A stretch of DNA of 64,000 nucleotides from Catenibacillus sp964565805 (GTDB lineage: Bacteria > Bacillota > Clostridia > Lachnospirales > Lachnospiraceae), in the NCBI GenBank assembly GCA_964565805.1, contig CAZMGH010000005.1, positions 1 through 64,000 on the forward strand. Direction: 5' to 3'. Under the pieces are notes generated by a model, which was given only the letters and a program-made list of their open reading frames with translations, was not told the DNA's origin and did not search any database. The number at the start of each line of letters is the position of its first letter. Within the stretch, counting starts at the first letter, position 1. Positions 8,630-18,181 of the stretch are shown one piece after another. The translations under genes were made by a program, and so were the position numbers.

Positions 8630-9574
8630 TTGTTAAAGTACATTATCAAGCGGCTGCTGCAGCTGATCCCTATTTTGTTTGCGGCATCCATTTTGATTTT
8701 TGTCCTGGTGCGCCTGTCTCCGTCAGACCCGATTGCCTCAATGACCCAGGGAAGACAGATCAGTGAGGAGACACGGGAAGCCCTGGAAAAACAGTATTAC
8801 CTGGATCGTTCCTATCCGGAACAGTATGTGATCTGGATCGTCAACGCCCTCCATGGGGATCTGGGGGACAGCTTTCAGTATCGTCAGTCAGTGACCTCCC
8901 TTATTGCGGATCGGCTGCCCACAACGCTTCAGCTGGTCATTATGAGCGCGGTGCTGGCCCTGGTTATCGCCATTCCTATTGGTGTGATCAGCGCGGTAAA
9001 GATGAACACGGCCCTGGACCGGACCCTGTCGGTGCTGACTCTGATTTTAGTGGCATCGCCGGTGTTTTTAACAGGTATTGTGCTGATGATCGTATTTGCC
9101 CTGAATTTGGGATTGTTTCCATCCTTCGGCACAGGCTATGATTTTGTTTCCAACCTGTATTACCTGTTTTTGCCGGCTCTGGCTCTGAGCCTGAATATGG
9201 TGGCCCTGATCTCCAGGATCACCCGGAGCAATATGATCGAACAGCTTAATTCCAACTACGCGGTGACAGCTATCGCCAAGGGCATCCCTTACCGAAAGGT
9301 GGTTATGAAGCATTGTTTTAAAAATGCTCTGATCCCGGTGATCACAGTGGCCGGGATACAGATCGGAACCATGGTGGTAGGCGCTGTTTTAGTAGAAAAT
9401 GTTTTTGCCCTGGGCGGTCTGGGAGATGTGCTTATCTCTGGCGTTAAGGCTTCAGATTACCCGGTAGTCCAGGGGATCACTCTGATGCTTGTTACTTTGT
9501 TTTTAGTGATCAATCTGATCATTGATATTATTTACGCCTTTGTGGATCCAAGGATCCGTCTGGGCAATGGGTAA
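8630..9574 (+). CDS. Peptide/nickel ABC transporter permease, DppB/OppB family
   Basis: A 314-residue inner-membrane permease with six predicted helices. It opens with the family hallmark of a first helix followed by the RLSPSDP-type loop and carries the EAA coupling motif near residues 205-225 (ITRSNMIEQLNSNYAVTAIA). The start is TTG at 8630 behind GAGGAGG. It is the first gene of a five-gene importer (permease, permease, ATPase, ATPase, binding protein). The solute is probably a short peptide or related compound; sequence alone does not settle it. Confidence 0.92.
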   Translation: MLKYIIKRLLQLIPILFAASILIFVLVRLSPSDPIASMTQGRQISEETREALEKQYYLDRSYPEQYVIWIVNALHGDLGDSFQYRQSVTSLIADRLPTTLQLVIMSAVLALVIAIPIGVISAVKMNTALDRTLSVLTLILVASPVFLTGIVLMIVFALNLGLFPSFGTGYDFVSNLYYLFLPALALSLNMVALISRITRSNMIEQLNSNYAVTAIAKGIPYRKVVMKHCFKNALIPVITVAGIQIGTMVVGAVLVENVFALGGLGDVLISGVKASDYPVVQGITLMLVTLFLVINLIIDIIYAFVDPRIRLGNG

Positions 9575-9596
9575 AACATAACGAGGAGAATACATA

Positions 9597-10523
9597 ATGA
9601 AATTTCGTGAATTATTCTGGCACAGACCGATGTTTCGCACAGAGGCTGGAAAAGAGGGCTCATTTTTTACTGTACCTGTGGCCATTGCCCTGGGTGTGCT
9701 TATACTTGTAATCTTTTGCTGTATTTTTGCGCCGATAATTTCCCCGTATTCACCTACGGAACAGGATCTTTCCCAGGCCCTGGCCCAGCCGGGGGGCGGA
9801 CATTTGCTGGGAACAGATAATGTGGGAAGGGATCTTTTAACCCGTCTGTTTTACGGCGGCCGGACGACCCTTTTAAGCGCGTTAGGAGTGGTGGCCTTGT
9901 CTATGGTTATTGGTGTGCCTTTAGGGCTGATTTCCGGTTACTATGGAGGCTGGATGGATACTGTTATTGGCCGGATCTGTGATGTGGTCCTGTCCTTTCC
10001 GTCCCTTTTGCTGGCCTTTGTTTTTGTGGCAGGGCTTGGCCGCGGGGTGAGCAATTCCATCATTGCCCTGGGGATTGTGTATGTACCCATGCTGGTCCGT
10101 CTTGTCCGTTCACTGACCTTGGTGGAGAAAAATAAAACTTATGTGGAAGCGGCCCTGTCTATCGGCTATTCGGATATGCGGATCATGTTTTGTCATATTC
10201 TTCCCAACTGTGTTTCTACGGTGACTGTGCAGGTAACTTTGGATTTGGCTTATGCGATCCTGGATCTGGCCTCATTAAGCTTTCTCGGTCTTGGAGTCCA
10301 GCCGCCCACAGCAGACTGGGGAGCCATGCTGGATGAAGGCAGAAATTACCTTCTGCAAAATCCTCTGCTGGCCCTGGCCCCCGGCTTTGCCATTATTATT
10401 ACAGTAGTGGCTTTAAATATTTTCAGCGATGGCCTTCATCAGTATTTTGAACCGGTACAGAGAAAGCTGCCCAGCTTTAAAAAGTATGAGAGAAAACAGC
10501 GCAGAAAGGCAGGTGCGGCTTAA
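9597..10523 (+). CDS. Peptide/nickel ABC transporter permease, DppC/OppC family
   Basis: A 308-residue permease with an N-terminal helix (about 25-50), the typical HLLGTDNVGRDLLTRLFYGGR motif region and the DppC-type EAA loop (EAALSIGYSDMRIMFCHILPN). It begins 22 nt after the first permease with a GAGGAG ribosome site and ends 3 nt before the first ATPase, so translation is tightly linked. It pairs with the upstream DppB-like subunit to form the membrane channel. Confidence 0.92.
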   Translation: MKFRELFWHRPMFRTEAGKEGSFFTVPVAIALGVLILVIFCCIFAPIISPYSPTEQDLSQALAQPGGGHLLGTDNVGRDLLTRLFYGGRTTLLSALGVVALSMVIGVPLGLISGYYGGWMDTVIGRICDVVLSFPSLLLAFVFVAGLGRGVSNSIIALGIVYVPMLVRLVRSLTLVEKNKTYVEAALSIGYSDMRIMFCHILPNCVSTVTVQVTLDLAYAILDLASLSFLGLGVQPPTADWGAMLDEGRNYLLQNPLLALAPGFAIIITVVALNIFSDGLHQYFEPVQRKLPSFKKYERKQRRKAGAA

Positions 10524-10526
10524 GTT

Positions 10527-11585
10527 ATGGAAAAATTGCTTGAAATTAAAAACCTGTCTGTGGATCTAATGTCTACCCGGGGGATCGTTTATGCCCTGGA
10601 TGGGGTCTGTCTGGATATTATGCCTGGAGAGATCCACGGTCTGGTGGGAGAAAGCGGCTGCGGAAAAAGTATGACTTCTAAATCCATTATGCGTCTGCAT
10701 AATCCGGCTCGGAGCCGTGTCCGGGGAGAAATCCTGTTTGAGGGGCGGGATCTGTTAAAATTATCGAAAAAAGAAATGAATAAAATACGGGGACGGGATA
10801 TTTCCATGATCTTCCAGGATCCTATGACTTCCCTGAACCCTCTGCTGACCATCGGCCAACAGATTGAGGAAAGCTTTAGGACCCATGAGAAGTGTTCCAA
10901 GGTCCAGGCCAGAAAGGAAACTTTGGACATTCTGGAAAAGGTGGGGATCCAACCGGCACAAAAGCGGATCGACCAGTATCCCCATGAGCTTTCCGGCGGT
11001 CTTCAGCAAAGAGTAATGATCGCCATGGCCATTGCCTGCAGACCCAAGCTTTTGATCGCTGATGAGCCGACCACAGCCCTGGATGTGACTATCCAGGCCC
11101 AGATTTTAGAGCTTCTTAAAAAGCTCAGCCAGGATATGAATATGGCCATTTTGCTTATCACCCATAACTTTGGCATTGTGGCGGAGGTATGTGAGAGAGT
11201 GTCCGTTATGTATGCGGGCCGGGTGGTGGAAACGGCAGATACAAAAACGATCTTTAAACATGGGGCCCATCCCTACAGTCAGGCGCTGATTGACAGTATT
11301 CCAAGAGCCGGTATGGATGAGGAGTATCTGCCAACGATACCGGGAAGCCCGCCTCAGCTTTTTGCCAGAAATGAAGGCTGTCCGTTCAGGGACAGGTGCA
11401 AAAAACGTTTTGATGCCTGTGAAAAGACGCCGAAAACATATGTGTGCGGCGATGCTCCCGGACATACGGCAGCCTGCTGCTTACTTGAAAAGGATGCCCA
11501 AGCTTTGAATCAGGATACCTCCCTGGATCAGGGCAGTGCGTCTGCTGCGGAAGTGATACACGGCCCGGAGGTGAGGATAAATTGA
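10527..11585 (+). CDS. Peptide ABC transporter ATPase, DppD/OppD family
   Basis: A 352-residue ATPase with Walker A GESGCGKSM (near 41), signature LSGGLQQR, Walker B LLIADEPTT and H-loop ITHNF. The C-terminal oligopeptide-transporter extension holds the cysteine cluster seen in this family (GCPFRDRCKKRFDACE), which in relatives binds an iron-sulfur cluster. The tail beyond about 325 (KDAQALNQD...) is unconserved. The stop overlaps the start of the next ATPase. Confidence 0.93.
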   Translation: MEKLLEIKNLSVDLMSTRGIVYALDGVCLDIMPGEIHGLVGESGCGKSMTSKSIMRLHNPARSRVRGEILFEGRDLLKLSKKEMNKIRGRDISMIFQDPMTSLNPLLTIGQQIEESFRTHEKCSKVQARKETLDILEKVGIQPAQKRIDQYPHELSGGLQQRVMIAMAIACRPKLLIADEPTTALDVTIQAQILELLKKLSQDMNMAILLITHNFGIVAEVCERVSVMYAGRVVETADTKTIFKHGAHPYSQALIDSIPRAGMDEEYLPTIPGSPPQLFARNEGCPFRDRCKKRFDACEKTPKTYVCGDAPGHTAACCLLEKDAQALNQDTSLDQGSASAAEVIHGPEVRIN

Positions 11586-12592
11586 GTGACGGAAAGAATA
11601 TGATCGATGAAAAAAATATAATCATGGATGTACAGGATCTGAAAAAATATTATCCTATGTCCAAGGGCAGTTTTTCAAAAGAGGGAAAAAAAACCTTAAA
11701 GGCCCTGGATGGGGTATCGCTGCAGATCTGCAAGGGAGAAATTTTCGGTATTGTAGGGGAGAGCGGCTGCGGGAAGTCCACGTTAGGCCGGGCTATGCTC
11801 CGCCTGTTTGATGTGACGGATGGAAAGATTCTTTTTGAGGGAAATGATATTACTCATCTATCCCGTCGCCAGATGAAAAACTACCGAAAAAATATGCAGA
11901 TGATTTTTCAAAATCCCTATTCCTCCTTTAATCCAAAGCAGAAAATCGGCAGCGCCCTGCGGGAGGTAGGAAAGGTTTACGGCATGACCGGTCAGGAAGT
12001 TGAGGATAAGATCCATGAACTTTTGGAGTACATCCATCTTCCTGAGGATATGCTCCTTCGCAGCCCGGGAGAGCTGTCGGGAGGGCAGCTCCAGCGCTTG
12101 GCTATTGCCCGGGCGCTGATCTTAAATCCCAGCTTTATTGTGGCAGATGAACCGGTGTCGGCTCTGGATGTCTCTGTCCAGGCGCAGATCCTTAATTTGA
12201 TCACAGACCTGAGAAAAAAGGTGGGCATGACCATGCTGTTTATTTCTCATGAAATGACTGTGGTGGAGCATGTTTGTGACCAGGTGGCTGTTATGTATCT
12301 GGGAAAGGTGATGGAGGTGGCTCCTACAAAGGTGCTGTTTAAAAATATCCTTCATCCCTATACCCAGGCCCTTATGTCCGCCATCCCTAAGGCAGATCCG
12401 GAGGCAGATCATCAAAGGATCATGCTGGAGGGCGATATTCCCAACGCCATCGACCTTCCCTCCGGCTGCCGGTTCGCATCCCGGTGCCGTTTCTGCACAG
12501 AGGAATGTAAAAATGAAATGCCCCAGCTGACCTATGTGGGCGATGGCCACTATGTGGCTTGCCATAGATGTGCAGACGCCAGGATTTCGTGA
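11582..12592 (+). CDS. Peptide ABC transporter ATPase, DppF/OppF family
   Basis: A 336-residue ATPase with Walker A GESGCGKST, signature LSGGQLQR, Walker B FIVADEPVSALD and H-loop ISHEM, followed by the C-terminal cysteine cluster CRFASRCRFCTEEC. The start is TTG at 11582 behind GAGGTGAGG and overlaps the previous gene by 4 nt, typical of translational coupling. With the DppD-like protein it powers the importer. Confidence 0.93.
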   Translation: MSDGKNMIDEKNIIMDVQDLKKYYPMSKGSFSKEGKKTLKALDGVSLQICKGEIFGIVGESGCGKSTLGRAMLRLFDVTDGKILFEGNDITHLSRRQMKNYRKNMQMIFQNPYSSFNPKQKIGSALREVGKVYGMTGQEVEDKIHELLEYIHLPEDMLLRSPGELSGGQLQRLAIARALILNPSFIVADEPVSALDVSVQAQILNLITDLRKKVGMTMLFISHEMTVVEHVCDQVAVMYLGKVMEVAPTKVLFKNILHPYTQALMSAIPKADPEADHQRIMLEGDIPNAIDLPSGCRFASRCRFCTEECKNEMPQLTYVGDGHYVACHRCADARIS

Positions 12593-12646
12593 ACGCGTAA
12601 TCTGTGGTGTCGAGAAGCAATACTGCAAAATGAAAGGAGAGTTACT

Positions 12647-14254
12647 ATGAAAAGATTTATAAGCCTGGCCCTTGTCGGCGTCCTGAGTTTGTCCCTTCTT
12701 ACCGGATGCGGACAGGGAGAAAGCAGTGGGGATACTACCTTTACTGTTGCTTTAGACAGCGATATTGTCGCTCTGGATCCGGCCTTTGCCTATGATTTTA
12801 CCACAAACCCTGTGGTGAACCAGATCACCGAGGGCCTTCTCACCTTTGATGAAAACAATGAACTTGTGCCATGGCTTGCTTCTGACTGGAGCCAGACGGA
12901 TGATACCACTTATGTGTATACCATCAGAGATGATGTGTGCTTTTCTGATGGAACAGCCATGACTATGGATGATGTCCTGTTTTCCCTGGAGCGTACTATG
13001 GATCCGGATACCGGTTCTTATCTTCAGTGGATGTTTTCATCGGTAGAAAGCATTGAGCAGACCGGAGATTGGGAACTGACAGTGAAACTTACCCAGCCGT
13101 CAGCAACATGGCAGTACGTTTTTGCTACTACCGCCGGACACATTATCAGCAAGTCGTATTATGAGGAGCATGAGGATAATTTCGGAACTGCTGAGGGAGG
13201 TATCCTTGGTACCGGCCCGTATGTATTTGAAAGCTGGTCCAGCGGTCAGAGTATTGTGCTGACGAAAAATGAAAACTACTGGGGCGGCAGCGATGATATT
13301 GAAATTGAGCGCCTTGTATTTAATGTTATCCAGGAAGATACTACAAGAGTGACAGCGCTTCAAAGCGGACAGGTCGATTTTACAGCGTCCACGCCATCGG
13401 ATATGCTGGAGACTTTGGAAAGTGATGAAAACCTTCAGGTTCAGAGCATCCCTACCATGGGTGTTACTTTCCTGGCATTTAATACTCAGAGATCGCCTTT
13501 TGATGATGTTAATGTGCGCAAAGCGATATATTGCGCCATTGATGTCGCAGATATTAAGGAAAATATCGTAAAGGACACCGGTGAGACAGCAACCCTGCTT
13601 CCCAACAGCTCGGCTTTGTTTACCAGCAGCACAGACGCATGGAATGAATATGCCCAGGAGCATCCCGCGTACACTTACGACCTGGATCAGGCGCAGGAAT
13701 ATCTGGCAGCCTCTGATTATCCGGATGGCTTTGACTGTACACTGCTGACAACAGAGTCTTCGATCCGCTATTCCATGGCTCTGGCTATCCAGGAGGATTT
13801 GAAGGCATTAAATATTAATGTAGAGATCATCCGTGTTTCCGCAGATGAGCATACGGCTTACCAGTTTGGCAATATCCTTGATGCTGACGGCAACCGGGAT
13901 TATGATATGATCATTGCCGGATGGGAATCTGATTATCCGGATATTGCGGGAAATATTGAGCCCCTTTACTCCAGCGCCAATGCCGGCGAGGGCGGCTCTA
14001 ATACAGCGGTGTATGTGAATGACCAGGTAGATGAGCTGCTCGCTCTCCAGTCCCAGACCACAGACTCGGATCAGCGCAGCGAGTACTTATTCCAGGCTCT
14101 TGACATTATCACGGAAGACATTCCCTACATCTTCCTGGAATACCCCAACCGTCAGGTAACCATGCAGAACGGCTACGAAGGCTTCACCCTAAACGCCTCC
14201 TGGATCTGGAACCTCCAGTTTAAAAATATTCATCAAGTTCAGACAGGCGACTGA
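12647..14254 (+). CDS. Peptide ABC transporter substrate-binding lipoprotein
   Basis: A 535-residue solute-binding protein of family 5. The signal peptide MKRFISLALVGVLSLS ends in the lipobox LLTGC, so the mature protein should be anchored by a lipidated cysteine near residue 21. The family signature around residues 75-110 is present (LVPWLASDWSQ..., ISDGT-like FSDGTAMTMDDV). It starts at ATG behind AAAGGAGAG as the last gene of the importer operon. A terminator-like hairpin follows only after a block of palindromic repeats. Confidence 0.93.
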   Translation: MKRFISLALVGVLSLSLLTGCGQGESSGDTTFTVALDSDIVALDPAFAYDFTTNPVVNQITEGLLTFDENNELVPWLASDWSQTDDTTYVYTIRDDVCFSDGTAMTMDDVLFSLERTMDPDTGSYLQWMFSSVESIEQTGDWELTVKLTQPSATWQYVFATTAGHIISKSYYEEHEDNFGTAEGGILGTGPYVFESWSSGQSIVLTKNENYWGGSDDIEIERLVFNVIQEDTTRVTALQSGQVDFTASTPSDMLETLESDENLQVQSIPTMGVTFLAFNTQRSPFDDVNVRKAIYCAIDVADIKENIVKDTGETATLLPNSSALFTSSTDAWNEYAQEHPAYTYDLDQAQEYLAASDYPDGFDCTLLTTESSIRYSMALAIQEDLKALNINVEIIRVSADEHTAYQFGNILDADGNRDYDMIIAGWESDYPDIAGNIEPLYSSANAGEGGSNTAVYVNDQVDELLALQSQTTDSDQRSEYLFQALDIITEDIPYIFLEYPNRQVTMQNGYEGFTLNASWIWNLQFKNIHQVQTGD

Positions 14255-14371
14255 TGATGGCCAGCCGCAGGCCAGGCATGCCTGAGCCGGAGGAAGGCCA
14301 TCATCAGGCATCTGGATAACATCCAAAGCGAGATGAACGAAGTGAATCGAGCTTGCCTGTCTGAACTTGAT
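14232..14371. repeat. 17-bp inverted repeat framing the first palindromic unit
   Basis: ATCAAGTTCAGACAGGC at 14232-14248 and its exact reverse complement at 14355-14371. The left arm overlaps the last codons of the binding-protein gene. The pair encloses the first 69-nt unit and could fold into one large stem. Confidence 0.75.
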
Positions 14372-14444
14372 AGGAGACAGGCGACTGATGATGGCCAGCC
14401 GCAGGCCAGGTGTGCCTGAGCCGTAGGAAGGCCGTCATCAGGCA
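14242..14444. repeat. Tandem REP-like palindromic units
   Basis: Two 69-nt units at 14242-14310 and 14376-14444 (period 134 nt) differ at four positions. Each has a 12-bp stem CTGATGATGGCC...GGCCATCATCAG; the second copy has one wobble change that keeps the stem. There is an inner palindrome CAGGCATGCCTG in unit 1. These look like repetitive extragenic palindromes. Together with the next feature they fill the gap between the importer operon and the amidohydrolase gene. Confidence 0.75.
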
Positions 14445-14484
14445 CTTTAATAAATAATTCATAAAAATAATGGTTGACAGAGTG

Positions 14485-14548
14485 CTGCCATACGACTTAT
14501 GCTAAAGAAGTCAATTTTTTAGACATAAGCGTGTGGCAGTAATTTTTT
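14485..14548 (+). terminator. Terminator-like hairpin before the amidohydrolase gene
   Basis: CTGCCATACGACTTATG pairs with CATAAGCGTGTGGCAG with one mismatch and a bulge, followed by TAATTTTTT. A TTGACA at 14474-14479 lies just before it. It may end the importer transcript or act as a leader attenuator. Confidence 0.6.
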
Positions 14549-14580
14549 ACAGTTCAGCTTTTTTACAGGAGAGATAAACC

Positions 14581-16203
14581 ATGATACAGCATATCTTTTA
14601 TAATGGGAAGATCCATACGATGGATGACCAGAGCACAGTAGTTTCTGCTGTTGCTGTGTCCGGGGACCGCATTGCGGCAGCGGGGGATGATGAACGCATC
14701 CTGGCCATGGCCGGAGAGGAGACAAAGATCACAGATCTTGAGGGCCGGTGTATGGTCCCGGGATTTAATGACAGCCATTGCCATCTGATGGCCACAGGGC
14801 TGGGCCAGGTTCATCTTGACCTGCGTGAGGTGACCTCATGTGAGGAGATCATCCGGCGGGGCAGGGCCTATATTGAGGAAAACCATATTCCAAAAGATCA
14901 GTGGGTGATCGGCTATGGCTTTGACAACAATCTTTTTGCGGATCCGGCATTGCCGGATATTCATGTGGCTGAGGCTGTTTCCTCAGAGCATCCGGTATTA
15001 TTGGACCGGGTCTGCGGCCATGTAGGCACAGTAAACCGTCGGGTGCTTGAACTTGCCGACTATACAGACGATACAGAAGTGACTGGCGGTGTTTTAGATA
15101 AGGATTCTAAAGGACATTTAAACGGGATTCTGAGGGAAGCGGCCCTGGATTACATCCGCCGGATTATCCCTGTTCCCGCATCGGAAATGCTGGAAAAAAG
15201 CATCCGGGCTGCGATGGCTCAGGCAAACCGCTTCGGCCTTACATCTGTGCAGACGGATGATCTGGAAAGCGCGGATCTGGACTCAGTGCTGAAAACCTAT
15301 GAAACGTTAAAGGAAAAGGGGCAGATGACCGTCCGGGTCTTTGAAGAAGTGCAGCAGCCCAGAGTTCCCCAATTGAAAGCATTTCTTAACCGGGGGATGC
15401 GTACCGGATGGGGCGATGTATATTTTAAGATCGGAAATATAAAAATATTAACAGATGGCTCCCTGGGAGCGCGCACCGCTTATTTGAGCCGGGATTACGA
15501 CGATGATCCGGGTAACCGGGGGGTGGCTGTTTACACCCAGGATGATTTAAATGAAGTGGTGGCTCTGGGACATAAAGAAGGGATGCAGATGGCTTTTCAT
15601 GCCATTGGCGACGGAGCTATCGGCCAGTGTGTCACAGCGGTGGAATATGCTCAAAAGCTGTATCCGGACAAAAATCTGCGCCACAGGATCGTCCACTGTC
15701 AGATTGGCGATAAGGATCTTCTTAAGCGGGTCAGGGAGGCAGGCATGGGAGCAGATATACAGCCGGCCTTTACCGCATCAGACGCGCCTTTGGTGAGAGC
15801 ACGCCTTGGAGCGACCCATGAGATGGATTCTTACCGCTGGAAGACCATGGCGGAATATGGAATCCCTATGGGCGGCGGTTCGGATTCGCCGGTGGAAACA
15901 TTAAATCCTTTGTGGGGGATTTATTGCGCAGTGACCCGTCAGGATGACGCCGGCTGGCCGGAAGGCGGCTGGAATCCTGAAGAACGGCTGACTGTAGATG
16001 AGGCAGTGTATCTGTATACAAGAGGTGGAGCTTATCAGTCCTTTGAGGAGGATATTAAAGGAATGATCGCCCCCGGGTATCTGGCAGATCTGGCTGTTTT
16101 ATCCCAGGATATATTCACCATTTCGCCGGAAGAAATTCCAAAGACCCATGTAGAAATGACTGTTATGGGAGGAAAAATCTGTTACACCCGGAATCCCGTT
16201 TAA
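14581..16203 (+). CDS. YtcJ-like metal-dependent amidohydrolase
   Basis: A 540-residue protein of the amidohydrolase superfamily, YtcJ group. Metal ligands are visible in NDSHCHLMATG (around 63-73), a histidine in AFHAIGDGAI, HCQIGD and the late aspartate in GGGSDSPVE. The small beta-domain at the N-terminus (VVSAVAVSGDRIAAAG) is typical. It hydrolyses a C-N bond of an unidentified small molecule; related enzymes are annotated as exoenzyme regulatory protein AepA homologues. It follows the peptide importer, so it might process an imported substrate, but this is only neighbourhood inference. Confidence 0.88.
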   Translation: MIQHIFYNGKIHTMDDQSTVVSAVAVSGDRIAAAGDDERILAMAGEETKITDLEGRCMVPGFNDSHCHLMATGLGQVHLDLREVTSCEEIIRRGRAYIEENHIPKDQWVIGYGFDNNLFADPALPDIHVAEAVSSEHPVLLDRVCGHVGTVNRRVLELADYTDDTEVTGGVLDKDSKGHLNGILREAALDYIRRIIPVPASEMLEKSIRAAMAQANRFGLTSVQTDDLESADLDSVLKTYETLKEKGQMTVRVFEEVQQPRVPQLKAFLNRGMRTGWGDVYFKIGNIKILTDGSLGARTAYLSRDYDDDPGNRGVAVYTQDDLNEVVALGHKEGMQMAFHAIGDGAIGQCVTAVEYAQKLYPDKNLRHRIVHCQIGDKDLLKRVREAGMGADIQPAFTASDAPLVRARLGATHEMDSYRWKTMAEYGIPMGGGSDSPVETLNPLWGIYCAVTRQDDAGWPEGGWNPEERLTVDEAVYLYTRGGAYQSFEEDIKGMIAPGYLADLAVLSQDIFTISPEEIPKTHVEMTVMGGKICYTRNPV

Positions 16204-16240
16204 CCCCCAAAACTCCCGCAGCAGAAATTTCTAAAAGATT

Positions 16241-16269
16241 TTGAAATTGCATATGTTATGTGTTATAAT
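16241..16269 (+). promoter_or_regulatory. Promoter of the membrane protein-cdaA operon
   Basis: TTGAAA at 16241-16246, exactly 17 bp, TATAAT at 16264-16269. It drives the two unknown membrane proteins and, by spacing, probably cdaA and cdaR. Confidence 0.7.
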
Positions 16270-16333
16270 TAGGCCATGGCTTAATAAGGGCATGGCATAC
16301 TGCCGGCTCTATTCGTAGTTGAGAGGTAAAGAG

Positions 16334-16765
16334 ATGTTAGATAAAGAAAAGATCCGTCTTATGACCCGAGTTGCAATCTATGAAAAACATGAAGGAAAAG
16401 AAGATCTGAAGATCAATCAGTATTGCAGCAGCGATTATGTGCGTTTTAATATGCTTAAAACGTTAATTGGCGTAACCATTAGCGTTTTTTTATGCAGCTG
16501 TATCTATCTGATGTGTACTTCTGAAGATATTTTTCAGCTGATCTTCCGCATCGATCTTCAGGCGCTGGCGCGGCTTTTGCTGACCGCCTATTTCCTTTCT
16601 CTTGTGGTTTATGTGATCATTTGTCTGCTGTATTATCCTTATAAATACAGCAGGGCGAAAAAACGCCTGAAACGCTATAATAAAAACCTGACCCTGATTG
16701 AAGAATATGACGATATGGAACAGTCCATGACGGGAAGACCAGGAGGTAAAGAAAATAATGGCTAA
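16334..16765 (+). CDS. Small membrane protein upstream of cdaA, unknown function
   Basis: A 143-residue protein with two hydrophobic segments (about 44-66 and 83-108) and a basic, then acidic C-terminal tail (KKRLKRYNKN, EEYDDMEQ). I do not recognise a family. I chose the ATG at 16334 with GAGAGGT upstream over a weaker in-frame TTG 15 nt earlier. It overlaps the next gene by 8 nt and so is translated with it. The position in the CdaA operon suggests a role linked to the envelope or c-di-AMP, not shown by the sequence itself. Confidence 0.8.
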   Translation: MLDKEKIRLMTRVAIYEKHEGKEDLKINQYCSSDYVRFNMLKTLIGVTISVFLCSCIYLMCTSEDIFQLIFRIDLQALARLLLTAYFLSLVVYVIICLLYYPYKYSRAKKRLKRYNKNLTLIEEYDDMEQSMTGRPGGKENNG

Positions 16766-18158
16766 AGTGTTTGAAATCAGAGACATGGCGATGCGGATAT
16801 ATAAGGGATATGAATCGTACTTTCGTATTATTTTCAAAATCCTGGTAGCTTTTTTTGTGTTCGGCTATGTCAACAATAATCTGGGATATTACCCGACCCT
16901 TAATAATCTGGGAATACGGCTGGTACTGTCGCTGATCAGCGGCATTGTGCCTTCCTCATTTTTTGTACTATTAGTAGCCATCGTTACGCTTCTCCATCTG
17001 TACCGGCTGTCGCTGGTGATGATGCTGCTGGCATTTGTTGTGTTTGTAGTATTTTACTTTTTGTATTTAAAGTTTGCTCCGAATCACGGTGTGCTTATGA
17101 TGCTTATTCCGGTGCTTATGCCTTTAAATCTGCATTTTATCATTCCTTTGATTGCCGGGTTGTTTTTCACCCCTTTTACGATTATTCCGGTGGCCTGCAG
17201 CTTTATTATTGTAAGCATCATTCACTATATTGTGGAGGCTGCGTCTCTGGTGGAAGATGCGGGGACGAATATTGAAGCTATTGTCGCTGCCTATCAGCAG
17301 GTTATTGATGATGTACTGGCAAACCGGCAAATGGTTCTGTACGCTGTTGTCTTTGCCATGGTCATTGCCCTGACTTACGTGGTCAGCCGTTTCCCGTTTG
17401 ATTATGCCTGGTATGTGGCCATTGGATCGGGGATGCTCATGTCTATCCTTGGACTTTTAATCGGAGGCAGTATGCTGGATGTTGATGTTTCCGCCGGCGG
17501 AGTGATTCTTGGCAGCATTATTTCCGCTCTTTTTACAGCGGTTGTCCAGTTTATGAACTGTACTGTAGATTATGCCCGCAAGGAATTTGTCCAGTTTGAG
17601 GATGATGATTATGTTTACTATGTCCGTGCTATTCCAAAATTAGGAAACGGTACCGCGGCGGCAGTTATGCCGGAGCGGGAACACGGAAGGGGCTTTTCTT
17701 TAAGAGACAGTATAAAAACCGTGTTTTCCGGCAGCGATGAAGACGATACATTTGAGGAGGACTTCTATGATGGAGGTCCTTCTGTACAGGTAAAGGATAC
17801 AAAGGCCTCTGAACTGGATAATCTTTTTGGAAAGGCCCCAAAGGATGTTTCCGGAGATACAAAGATCCATGCATCGGACATTATCATTCCGGAGATAAAG
17901 ATTCCTGAAAGAACTGTGCCAAAGACGGAGTCGGCTAAAAAGCAGGAAGCTCCGGTGAAAAAGGCGCAGCCGGGTAGGGCAGCGTCAGGCCAGCCGGGCA
18001 AATCCGGTAAGGCACAGGCTGAAAAGACAGAGACTCAGATTTTAAGAAATCGTACAAAAGCGTCAGAGCGTACCCGTGCTCTGAGCAGAGATTTTGATTT
18101 TGATTATGATGATGACGGGTATGATGATTCCATGGAGGATTACAGCTCAGATGACTGA
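16758..18158 (+). CDS. Polytopic membrane protein with long acidic tail, unknown function
   Basis: A 466-residue protein. Roughly the first 270 residues hold seven or eight hydrophobic segments. The last 180 or so are cytoplasmic-looking and low complexity, rich in Lys/Pro/Ala (KKQEAPVKKAQPGRAASG) and ending in a very acidic DFDFDYDDDGYDD stretch. I recognise no family or catalytic motif. ATG start behind AGGAGGTAAAG, overlapping the preceding membrane gene. It lies about 108 nt before cdaA in the same orientation. It could be a channel, scaffold or regulator tied to the diadenylate cyclase; that is inference from position. Confidence 0.82.
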   Translation: MAKVFEIRDMAMRIYKGYESYFRIIFKILVAFFVFGYVNNNLGYYPTLNNLGIRLVLSLISGIVPSSFFVLLVAIVTLLHLYRLSLVMMLLAFVVFVVFYFLYLKFAPNHGVLMMLIPVLMPLNLHFIIPLIAGLFFTPFTIIPVACSFIIVSIIHYIVEAASLVEDAGTNIEAIVAAYQQVIDDVLANRQMVLYAVVFAMVIALTYVVSRFPFDYAWYVAIGSGMLMSILGLLIGGSMLDVDVSAGGVILGSIISALFTAVVQFMNCTVDYARKEFVQFEDDDYVYYVRAIPKLGNGTAAAVMPEREHGRGFSLRDSIKTVFSGSDEDDTFEEDFYDGGPSVQVKDTKASELDNLFGKAPKDVSGDTKIHASDIIIPEIKIPERTVPKTESAKKQEAPVKKAQPGRAASGQPGKSGKAQAEKTETQILRNRTKASERTRALSRDFDFDYDDDGYDDSMEDYSSDD

Positions 18159-18181
18159 TGACGGCCGTTTGGGCAGGTTTA

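Noticed and set aside
14232..14444. Insertion sequence remnant
   Set aside because: There are inverted repeats but no transposase fragment or flanking target duplication, so a REP-like element fits better.
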